Shown here: in pieces, positions 8,866 through 16,087 of the stretch | Numbering within the stretch: the first letter of the stretch is position 1 | How the letters are laid out: every line of letters begins with the position of its first letter | Assembly (NCBI GenBank): GCA_042219525.1 | Contig: JBDGPU010000073.1 | Location: 25,030-89,029 of the forward strand | Reading direction: 5' to 3' | From: JBDGPU01 sp042219525 | GTDB taxonomy: Archaea; Halobacteriota; Halobacteria; Halobacteriales; Haloferacaceae | DNA: 64,000 bases | Notes under the pieces: generated by a model | What the model saw: only the letters and a program-made list of their open reading frames with translations | Databases searched by the model: none | Told to the model about the DNA's origin: nothing | Translations under genes and position numbers: made by a program

Positions 8866-9776
8866 TGCAACAGAACGAAACAATCGATCCTCGAAAGAAC
8901 GGTAGCATCGACAGCCAAGATGGCAAGCTCGACGGAAACCTCGCCGGAGAGAATCTCGTCCTTTCGTATCCGAATAGCGACGGCCCAGTGGTTGACGGTG
9001 AGTCGATTACGGTCAACGCCGGTGCAGTGACGGCGCTGGTCGGGCCGAACGGGTCGGGGAAGAGTACGCTCCTGAAAGGACTGGCCGACCAGCTCGCCCC
9101 CGACGACGGGTCGGTGCTGGTCGACGGGCGGGAAATCCAGTCGTTCAACAAGAAGGAACTCGCCCGAACGATGGGCCTGCTCTCTCAGGAAAGCACCTCG
9201 CCGGACAGCATCACCGTCAAGGACCTGGTCTACCACGGCCGCTATCCCCACCGTGGGTTCTTCGAGAGCACGACCGAGGAAGACGAGCAGGCCGTCGACC
9301 GGGCAATCAAGCTGGCCGGCTGTGGTCATCTCCGTGACCGCGAGGTCGGCAGCCTCAGCGGCGGGCAGAAACAGCTGGCGTGGATCGCGATGGTGCTCGC
9401 CCAGGACACCGACGTGCTCCTCTTGGACGAACCGACGACGTTTCTCGACCTCCATCACCAGCTCGAAGTGATGGAGATCATCGAGACCCTGCGTGAGGAG
9501 AGCGACATCACCGTCGTCGTCGTCCTCCACGACATCCAGCAGGCGGCGCGACTCGCTGACGAGATGGTCGCGCTCAAGGAGGGCGCGATTCAGGCACGTG
9601 GCACGCCCCAGGAGGTTGTCACCGAGGAGCTACTCGCGGAGGTGTTCGAGATCGACGCCGAGGTCGACCTCACGCCACGCGGCCCCCGTATCGAGCCGCT
9701 CCGGCCTCGCCACGACGATGACGAGCGGAAGCGGCCGACCGACCGTGTCGCGCAGGCTGACGGCGGGGACGGCTGA
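8865..9776 (+). CDS. FecE/BtuD-type ABC transporter ATPase
   Basis: A 303-residue nucleotide-binding subunit. Walker A is GPNGSGKSTLLKG, the ABC signature LSGGQKQ, and Walker B VLLLDEPTTFLDL, followed by the switch His in VVLHDIQQ. An N-terminal extension of ~30 residues and a C-terminal charged tail (about 35 residues, DDDERKRPTD) flank the domain. It overlaps the permease stop and the next start by TGATG on each side, which implies coupled translation. It should power uptake through the permease at 7735 in the cytoplasm. Confidence 0.9.
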   Translation: MQQNETIDPRKNGSIDSQDGKLDGNLAGENLVLSYPNSDGPVVDGESITVNAGAVTALVGPNGSGKSTLLKGLADQLAPDDGSVLVDGREIQSFNKKELARTMGLLSQESTSPDSITVKDLVYHGRYPHRGFFESTTEEDEQAVDRAIKLAGCGHLRDREVGSLSGGQKQLAWIAMVLAQDTDVLLLDEPTTFLDLHHQLEVMEIIETLREESDITVVVVLHDIQQAARLADEMVALKEGAIQARGTPQEVVTEELLAEVFEIDAEVDLTPRGPRIEPLRPRHDDDERKRPTDRVAQADGGDG

Positions 9777-11680
9777 TGGCCACCGGCGATGAGTTCGAGA
9801 CGGGACTGGACGCCTACCGCGAGCAGGTCGAGCGCCCGCTGTGGCGACTGTTCCGCGCCTATACACCCGACCACGCGCTGTGGCTCACGATCGGCCTGAT
9901 CACGAGCGTACTCGCGTACGGAACGGTGCTCGTGACGCCCATCGTTCTGGGGACGACTATCGACGCAGTGTTCACCCAGGAGAGCGCGTACGCACTACCG
10001 CTCGTGCCCGACGCGTGGCTGCCGGGCAAGCAGGAGGAACAGTTCTGGTTCTCGACCGGCGTCGTCGCCGCCGCGCTGCTCGGGGGTGCGGTCCTCCAGT
10101 GGGTGCGGGGCGTCGCGATCAACTACTTCGCGCACGGCGTGATGTACGCGATTCGCGTCGACGCCTACGAGAAGATGCAACGGTTGGACATGACCTTCTT
10201 CGACAACAAGGAGACCGGGGAAGTCATGTCCATCCTCAACAACGACACGTCGAACCTGGAGACGTTCTTCGACAACACACTCGGGGACTCGGTTCGGATC
10301 GGCGTCATCGTCATTGGCGTGACAACGGCGTTGCTGTACACGAACCGCCAGCTCGCGCTGGTGACGCTCGGGGCCGTGCCGCTGCTGGTCGGGTTCACGT
10401 GGTGGTTCATGCGCGTGATCGAGCCGCGCTACACGCGCCACCGCGAGACCATCGGGGACCTCAACACACGCATCGAGAACGGCCTCAGCGGCATCGAACT
10501 CGTGAAGACGACCAGTACGGAGGACTACGAAAATGACCGCGTTCGCCGCGTCTCGCGGGACGTCTTCGACGCCAACATGGACGTGTTGAAGCTGAGTTAC
10601 TTCTACCGGCCGGGGATGGAGCTCATCACGGGCGCGGCGCTGCTCGCGACGTTCGTCCTCGGGGGGCTGTGGGTGTTCTCCGGGCCGCCACTGTTCTTTT
10701 CGGGCGAACTCACGACCGGCGACTTCGTCGTGTTCATGCTGCTCACCCAGCGGCTCACGGGGCCGATGGCCCAGCTGTCGAGTATCGTCGACTGGTACGA
10801 GAACGCGAAGGCCTCGGGCAAGCGCATCTGTGGGCTGATGGACGTTCCCGTCCGCATCGAAGACCGCCCGGACGCCATCGCGCTCGACGACGTGGAGGGG
10901 CGCGTCGAGTACGACGACGTGACCTTCGCGTATGATGATGGTGAGACAGTGCTCGACGGGGTCGACATCGACGCCGACTCGGGCGAGACGGTCGCCATCG
11001 TCGGCCCGACCGGTGCCGGGAAGTCGACAGTCGCGAAGCTACTCCTGCGGCTGTACGACGTAACGGACGGTGCGGTCCAGGTCGACGGCCACGACGTGCG
11101 GGACGTTCAGCTCGCGGATCTCCGCTCCTCCATTGGCTACGTGAGCCAGGACACGTTCCTGTTCGATGGAACGGTCGCCGAGAACGTTCGCTACGGACGG
11201 TTCGACGCTGACCGCGAGGATGTCGTCGCCGCCGCGGAGTCCGCCGAGGCGCACGGCTTCATTCAGGGGCTCTCGGAGGGGTACGACACCCGCGTCGGCG
11301 AGCGCGGCGTGAAGCTCTCGGGCGGGCAGCGCCAGCGCATCGCCATCGCCCGCACGGTGTTGCAGGACCCCGAGATCCTCCTGCTGGACGAAGCGACGAG
11401 CGCCGTCGACACAGAGACGGAGTACCTCATCCAGCGGTCGTTGGACCGGCTGGCGGCCGACCGGACGACACTAGTAATCGCCCACCGGCTTTCGACGGTC
11501 AAGGATGCCGATACGATCGTCGTGCTCGACGATGGGGAGGTGGTCGAGCGCGGGAGCCACGACGAGCTGCTGGCCGCCGACGGCTTGTACGCGAACCTCT
11601 GGGGCGTCCAGGCCGGCGAGATCGAGTCGCTGCCCGAGGAGTTTCTCGCACGGACGGCGGAGTCCTCCGCAGGCCGGTAA
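9776..11680 (+). CDS. Exporter-fold ABC transporter (six TM plus ATPase) in the iron importer operon
   Basis: A 634-residue half-transporter. The N-terminal ~330 residues hold six predicted membrane segments of the type I exporter fold. The C-terminal domain has Walker A GPTGAGKSTVAKLL, signature LSGGQRQRIAIARTV, Walker B ILLLDEATSAVD and the switch IAHRLSTV. It would work as a homodimer. Its start overlaps the importer ATPase stop (TGATG), so the three proteins are made together. Options are export of a siderophore or toxic metal, or import: mycobacterial IrtAB and Yersinia YbtPQ show that this fold can import siderophores. The direction cannot be read from sequence. Confidence 0.85.
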   Translation: MATGDEFETGLDAYREQVERPLWRLFRAYTPDHALWLTIGLITSVLAYGTVLVTPIVLGTTIDAVFTQESAYALPLVPDAWLPGKQEEQFWFSTGVVAAALLGGAVLQWVRGVAINYFAHGVMYAIRVDAYEKMQRLDMTFFDNKETGEVMSILNNDTSNLETFFDNTLGDSVRIGVIVIGVTTALLYTNRQLALVTLGAVPLLVGFTWWFMRVIEPRYTRHRETIGDLNTRIENGLSGIELVKTTSTEDYENDRVRRVSRDVFDANMDVLKLSYFYRPGMELITGAALLATFVLGGLWVFSGPPLFFSGELTTGDFVVFMLLTQRLTGPMAQLSSIVDWYENAKASGKRICGLMDVPVRIEDRPDAIALDDVEGRVEYDDVTFAYDDGETVLDGVDIDADSGETVAIVGPTGAGKSTVAKLLLRLYDVTDGAVQVDGHDVRDVQLADLRSSIGYVSQDTFLFDGTVAENVRYGRFDADREDVVAAAESAEAHGFIQGLSEGYDTRVGERGVKLSGGQRQRIAIARTVLQDPEILLLDEATSAVDTETEYLIQRSLDRLAADRTTLVIAHRLSTVKDADTIVVLDDGEVVERGSHDELLAADGLYANLWGVQAGEIESLPEEFLARTAESSAGR

Positions 11681-11717
11681 GACTCCGGACTGGTCGTTTC
11701 GGTAACTTTTTGTATTT

Positions 11718-11731
11718 TTAGGCTAGCCTAA
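11718..11731. promoter_or_regulatory. Perfect iron-box palindrome before substrate-binding gene 2 operon
   Basis: TTAGGCTAGCCTAA, a perfect palindrome extending to TTTTAGGCTAGCCTAAAA, five bases before the ATG at 11737. It is the strongest copy of the motif in the island and heads the operon that encodes the DtxR-type regulator. Confidence 0.85.
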
Positions 11732-11736
11732 AATAC

Positions 11737-12990
11737 ATGGCAGACGACACCGGTAAACACGAGACATCGACACGGAGAGGCTACCTGAAGTACGGCGGGG
11801 CGGTGGTCGGCGGTGGCTTACTCGCCGGCTGTACCGGTAGTTCGGATGACGAGACGATGCCCGACCAGTCAACGACAGCAACACAGACGGCGTCAAAGAC
11901 AGAGGGAGAGAACGAGAGTGAGACCGAAACCTCGACACCGGAGCCGAGCTACACGGTCGAGCTCTCGCCCGTCGGCACGGTTACGCTCAAGGAGCCCCCG
12001 ACGAACGTGTTCACCCACTTCCCGTGGTTCCCGGACATGGCCAGTGCGCTTGGTCAGGGGGCCACCGTCAACTATCTCTGGTGGGACGGAACGGTCGCAG
12101 GCCTCGAGTACTTCACCGCCGGGTTCGACGAGTTCGAGATAGAGTGGGCGGACAAAGCAGGTGAGTACGGCTTCGCAAAAGAGCAGCTGTACGAACTCGA
12201 CAGCGACCTCCACCTCGTCGACCCATCGTGGGTGACGACGCAGGATAATTGGGCTCGAAGTGACATCGAGGAAGTGTCATACAACGTGGGACCGTGGCTC
12301 GGGAACTACTACAGCAGCTACCACGCCACGCCGCCCGAGGAGTGGGCCGACGGGTACGAGTACTACTCGCTGTGGGAATTGTTCGACCGCGTCGCCACCC
12401 TGTATGGAGAACGAGAACGGTACGAAGCGCTCGCATCTGTCCACAACAACCTCCTCGGTACCATTAAAAACGGACTTCCAGCAGAATCGGAACGACCGAC
12501 CGCAGTGTACCTCTCCATCTCGGAGGACCTGTCCGCGATCTACCTGCTCCGGCTGAACGCGCCCGGTTACTTCAACTCACACACCCGACCGCTCGGCGCG
12601 GTCGACGCCTTCGGTGACGAGGAGTTCTCGGGTGCGTTCAAGCAGATCGACATGGAGGCGCTGCTAGAGGCCGATCCGGACGCGATACTCGCGCTGTGGA
12701 CTGTCACCGATACCTTCAATTTCGGAACACTGACACAAAATCTCGCGGATGACCCCGTCGGCAGCGAGTTATCTGCCGTCCAGAACGATCGCGTGTACCC
12801 ACAGGGGACCCGGTGGCAAGGGCCGCTAATGAACCTCTTCCAGCTCGAGATGACCGCCAAGGAGCTCTATCCCGAGCAGTTCGGCCAGTGGCCGGCCGAC
12901 GAAAACGGTGACGCGTACCCCGAGTTCGGATCAGACGAACAGCTGTTCGATCACCAGCGGGTCGCGGACATCATTAACGGTGATGTCTAA
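11737..12990 (+). CDS. Tat-exported lipoprotein, siderophore/iron substrate-binding protein (copy 2)
   Basis: A 417-residue paralogue of the protein at 6157-7362. The Tat motif is TRRGYLKYGG and the lipobox LLAGC, followed by a Thr/Glu linker and the same binding-protein core, with EADPDAILALWTV in the C-terminal lobe. It heads an operon whose next gene, a flavoprotein, starts three bases after its stop. Divergence from copy 1 is considerable, so the two may bind different iron chelates and share the single permease encoded upstream; this is inference. The start is fixed by the iron box ending five bases before the ATG. Confidence 0.85.
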   Translation: MADDTGKHETSTRRGYLKYGGAVVGGGLLAGCTGSSDDETMPDQSTTATQTASKTEGENESETETSTPEPSYTVELSPVGTVTLKEPPTNVFTHFPWFPDMASALGQGATVNYLWWDGTVAGLEYFTAGFDEFEIEWADKAGEYGFAKEQLYELDSDLHLVDPSWVTTQDNWARSDIEEVSYNVGPWLGNYYSSYHATPPEEWADGYEYYSLWELFDRVATLYGERERYEALASVHNNLLGTIKNGLPAESERPTAVYLSISEDLSAIYLLRLNAPGYFNSHTRPLGAVDAFGDEEFSGAFKQIDMEALLEADPDAILALWTVTDTFNFGTLTQNLADDPVGSELSAVQNDRVYPQGTRWQGPLMNLFQLEMTAKELYPEQFGQWPADENGDAYPEFGSDEQLFDHQRVADIINGDV

Positions 12991-12993
12991 GCG

Positions 12994-13731
12994 ATGAGCA
13001 CGACCAGCCCATCAGAAGTCATCGTCATCGGTGGCGGTGTTGCCGGCCTGTCGGCAGCCGTCTTCACGGCTCGCCACGGGCTGGACACGCTCGTCGTCGA
13101 CGCAGGCGAGTCGATCCTACGACGGAACGCCCACCTCGAGAACTTCCCTGGCTTCCCTGCCGGCGTCAACGGCCGGCAGTTGCTCGATCTACTCGCAGAG
13201 CAGGCAGCCGAAGCCGGCTGCGAGCAGGTGACCGCGACCGTCGCGAGTGTCGAGCAGACCGACCAGGGATTCGCCGTCGAGACCGACGCCGGCGACCGCT
13301 ACCGCACGGAGTACGTCGTCGCGGCGACGAAGAACGCGGTCGGCTACCTGGAAGGTGTCGACGGCGTCGGCATCATCGACCGCGGGAAGGCGTTCGTCGA
13401 CACGGACGAGCGCGGCCGAACCGGCGTCGACGGCCTCTACGCGGCCGGCCGCCTCGCCGAGAAGCCCCACCAGGCGGCCGTCTGTGCCGGCCACGGTGCG
13501 GAGGTCGGCGTCACGATCCTCGAAGACGACGCCCGGCCGTTCTACCACGACTGGGTCGCCCCCGAGGGCTACTTTACGGATCGGGGTCGCGAGCTGCCGC
13601 CCGGCTGTGAGGAGATTGACGAGACAGAGCGCAAAGATCGGGAAGCGCGCTCGCTCGACGTGATGCGCGAGCGCTTCGCCGAGCCACATCCCGACGAGCA
13701 GGAAACGCACCCGAGCCTCAGCGAGGACTAA
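12994..13731 (+). CDS. FAD protein, thioredoxin-reductase-like without NADPH domain (copy 2)
   Basis: A 245-residue paralogue of the 5237-6136 product. It has the FAD motif VIVIGGGVAGLSAAVFTARH at the N-terminus, the LENFPGFPAG block, and the C-terminal FAD segment TGVDGLYAAGRL. As in copy 1, no NADPH domain and no CxxC are present, and the basic tail is shorter. Start codon and substrate-binding stop are three bases apart, so the two proteins are probably made in fixed ratio. A short Asp-Trp-Val block (HDWVAPEGY) matches TDWVFVEGS in copy 1. Proposed role: redox handling of imported iron chelates, with an unknown electron donor. Confidence 0.75.
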   Translation: MSTTSPSEVIVIGGGVAGLSAAVFTARHGLDTLVVDAGESILRRNAHLENFPGFPAGVNGRQLLDLLAEQAAEAGCEQVTATVASVEQTDQGFAVETDAGDRYRTEYVVAATKNAVGYLEGVDGVGIIDRGKAFVDTDERGRTGVDGLYAAGRLAEKPHQAAVCAGHGAEVGVTILEDDARPFYHDWVAPEGYFTDRGRELPPGCEEIDETERKDREARSLDVMRERFAEPHPDEQETHPSLSED

Positions 13732-13760
13732 CCTCCTCGAACAGCTCAAACGAGTCCAGT

Positions 13761-14678
13761 ATGGTCGGCCCGACACTCATCGACATCAGGGAACACATCG
13801 AAGCCCTCGCGACCGAGGACGGCCAGTACTACCTTCGCTGTGGGCGCACGGGCGACCGGCCGGTCCCAGCAGCCGACAATCGGTTCCCTGACCGGGCCAC
13901 CGCACGGGCCGCTGCCCGCGCCACCGAGCAATACCGCTTGGCGCTCCGGCGCTACGACCCGCAAGTCCCCTACTACGACCTGATCGTTTGTGAGTTACCA
14001 CCGCGAGACACGACAGCCGCGCACGCACAGGGGGTGGAGACAGATAGCCCACCAGACAGGCTCTCCGAGCGCAATCTCACCGACAGCGCCACGCCCGAGC
14101 GGCACGACCTCGTCGAGTTCTGTCACCGCGTCGCCGGCGCCGTCTTCGAGACGCTTTCCGAGGCAGGCTACGACGGCGTCGAGAGCGCCGTCATGGACGC
14201 GTACTTCGAACTCGCCGAGACCGTCGGTGATCCTGACGAACTCTGTCTGTGTCTCCTCGAGAGCATGGCCAGCGAACTCGACGAGCGCCTGTCGCCTGCC
14301 AACCAGGCTGAATTACTCGCCGATGCCGCAACGCGACTAGAATCGCCCACCGACGACAACAATCCCCTAGACGCGACGCTTGACGCACTCAAACAGCGAG
14401 GAGTTATCGAAAGTTACACGCGCTCGCCATACTCGGTCGATCTCGATGGCGGTGCCGGAGCCGTCGTCGTGCAGGTCTCGGGGTACGCACTCTCGGCACG
14501 GAACGACCGACTCCCAGTGCTGCCGGTGACACTTGAACTCTGCCGCCATCACACGGAACACCCCCCACAATCCATCCAGGTGACCACCGTGGACGGTGGC
14601 TGGCAACTCATGTTCATCCTCGCGGACACCGGCGACCAGAACGGCCTCGTCAGTGCGCCAATCAACGGGGAGGTATGA
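13761..14678 (+). CDS. Haloarchaeal conserved protein (DUF7552/DUF7551-like)
   Basis: A 305-residue soluble acidic protein. The first ~75 residues (YYLRCGRTGDRPVPAAD, then RATARAAARATEQYRLALRR) form a compact domain. This recurs in haloarchaeal proteins that I recall as DUF7552/DUF7551. The rest is helical with a final beta-rich portion (VVVQVSGYALSARNDRLPVL). No catalytic motif is visible. It lies 29 bases after the flavoprotein and one base before the DUF7260-like gene, probably within the iron-box operon. Function is unknown; position links it to iron control or to a moved neighbour set. Confidence 0.65.
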   Translation: MVGPTLIDIREHIEALATEDGQYYLRCGRTGDRPVPAADNRFPDRATARAAARATEQYRLALRRYDPQVPYYDLIVCELPPRDTTAAHAQGVETDSPPDRLSERNLTDSATPERHDLVEFCHRVAGAVFETLSEAGYDGVESAVMDAYFELAETVGDPDELCLCLLESMASELDERLSPANQAELLADAATRLESPTDDNNPLDATLDALKQRGVIESYTRSPYSVDLDGGAGAVVVQVSGYALSARNDRLPVLPVTLELCRHHTEHPPQSIQVTTVDGGWQLMFILADTGDQNGLVSAPINGEV

Positions 14679-14679
14679 G

Positions 14680-15471
14680 ATGGCTGTCGACACCTACATC
14701 AAGCAGGCGCAATACCGCGTTCGCGCCGAACAGGAGGCCATCGACGAGGAGCTCCGTTCCTACAAGATGTTCATCCGTCGGGTGCAGGAGCTACAGCCCG
14801 ATCAGACACCATCATCGGTTGCTGGCCTCACAACAGCCGGTGGAACTACCCATCTCTCCGGAGACGCGTCCAGTGCTGACGGCTGTCGGACCGTGCGAAC
14901 GGTGTTCGCCGAGACGATCCGACCGCATAGCGTCGCTGACATCGACGAACCCGAATCCGTGTTGGAAACGATCGGAGAGGAGTTCACCGACACAATTGCG
15001 GTAGCGCTCGCGCCGACGACGGAGGCCGCGTTCACCCCCGAACTCAAACAGATGGTCCTCGCCGAAGCCCAGTCCCGGAGATCGGAGGCGACGGCGCTAC
15101 AGAAAGCGCTCGAACGGGAGGAAGCACACGTCGACGATGCGAGCGACGTGGTCGACGATATCATCGACTGGATCGTCGACGCGAACGAGACGCCGCTGAC
15201 CGATCTCGGCTTCGACGCGTTGCAACAGCGCCACGAGATGTTGGCCAACCATCGCGACCGCTGTGAGAACGTGGCTCGGGACCGGCAGGAATTTCTTGAG
15301 GGGACGACGAATAACGGTGTTGACGCCGGTGTCCGCCACCGGAGTTTCATACCGTATCTGTATCAGGATTTCTCGGTCGACCATCCAGTCCTAGCGACGG
15401 TCGCAAAGCTCAATGAAACGTGTCAGGAATGCCAACAAGCCGTACGAGACCATCTGGTCCGGAGGGGCTGA
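14680..15471 (+). CDS. Haloarchaeal DUF7260-like helical protein
   Basis: Encodes 263 residues beginning MAVDTYIKQAQYRVRAEQEA, mostly long charged helices likely to form coiled coils, with no membrane segment or metal motif. The ATG at 14680 is one base after the preceding stop and has GGGGAGGT six bases upstream, so I prefer it to an in-frame ATG 84 bases earlier that lies inside the upstream gene. I recall DUF7260 for such proteins, which often sit beside the DUF7551-like gene. Function is unknown. Confidence 0.65.
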   Translation: MAVDTYIKQAQYRVRAEQEAIDEELRSYKMFIRRVQELQPDQTPSSVAGLTTAGGTTHLSGDASSADGCRTVRTVFAETIRPHSVADIDEPESVLETIGEEFTDTIAVALAPTTEAAFTPELKQMVLAEAQSRRSEATALQKALEREEAHVDDASDVVDDIIDWIVDANETPLTDLGFDALQQRHEMLANHRDRCENVARDRQEFLEGTTNNGVDAGVRHRSFIPYLYQDFSVDHPVLATVAKLNETCQECQQAVRDHLVRRG

Positions 15472-15474
15472 CCA

Positions 15475-15633
15475 ATGGCGGATGGCCCTCGTCGACGGCG
15501 AGCAAAAGCGTGGGCGTGGGTGTATCTCGTGCTCTTCGAGACCGATAATAATGGGACCGACACCGAAACGAAATCGACTGATTCAGCTGGGGAGTCAACA
15601 CAAGAGACATCGGACGGGGCCGAGACGAGATGA
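15475..15633 (+). CDS. 52-residue protein coupled to the DtxR-type regulator
   Basis: ATG at 15475 is three bases after the upstream stop, and its TGA overlaps the regulator start as ATGA (15630-15633). The product starts MADGPRRRRAKAWAWVYLVL, then turns hydrophilic and Thr/Ser/Glu-rich. A four-arginine patch precedes a short hydrophobic stretch too brief for a certain membrane segment. Tight packing on both sides supports a real gene. No family is recognised. Confidence 0.55.
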   Translation: MADGPRRRRAKAWAWVYLVLFETDNNGTDTETKSTDSAGESTQETSDGAETR

Positions 15634-16010
15634 GCGGGGCAGACCTCTACTTGCTGGCTGTATACATCGAAGCACAACGTGGTGGAGCTCCAGTCTCTTC
15701 TGGAGCTGTAGCTGATCGCCTCGACAAATCCTCGCCGTCAGTGACGGAGATGCTCCAACGACTCAACGACCGTGGGTTGGTGACGTACGAGCCATACGAA
15801 GGGGCGACGCTCACGGACGCGGGCCGCGAGCGGGCGACAGACCTGCATGAGTCGTACGTAACGCTTTCGTGGTTCTTCCGGAGTGTGCTGGAATTGGAGA
15901 CGCACGAGTCGGAAGCGATGGAGCTGGCCGGGGTGATCGACCCGAGCGTGGCCGACCGGCTCACGACCGTGCTTCCGGTCGAAGAGCTACAAGAAGAAGA
16001 CGTTATTTAA
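15630..16010 (+). CDS. DtxR/SirR-type metal-dependent transcriptional repressor
   Basis: A 126-residue protein. Residues ~1-65 form a winged helix-turn-helix (VSSGAVADRLDKSSPSVTEM is the recognition part, then GLVTYEPYEGATLTDAGR as wing). The second half (HESYVTLSWFFRSVLELETHE onwards) matches the DtxR-family dimerisation and metal-binding domain. The SH3-like third domain is absent, as in MntR-size members. In this family Fe(II) or Mn(II) drives DNA binding to TTAGGN-type palindromes, which are exactly the boxes found before the iron genes here. As the last gene of the operon headed by the perfect box at 11718, it is probably autoregulated. Metal specificity is inferred. Confidence 0.8.
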   Translation: MSGADLYLLAVYIEAQRGGAPVSSGAVADRLDKSSPSVTEMLQRLNDRGLVTYEPYEGATLTDAGRERATDLHESYVTLSWFFRSVLELETHESEAMELAGVIDPSVADRLTTVLPVEELQEEDVI

Positions 16011-16087
16011 ACCAGTTCTGTACGATCCGTATAGATTTGAACAGAAGGCACGCATCAAACCCATCCTCCGAGGTTGTGGAGATCCTC

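Noticed and set aside
14596..14679. Upstream start for the DUF7260-like gene
   Set aside because: It would lie inside the preceding gene and add 28 Ser/Thr/Arg-rich residues; ATG 14680 has a ribosome site and one-base spacing.
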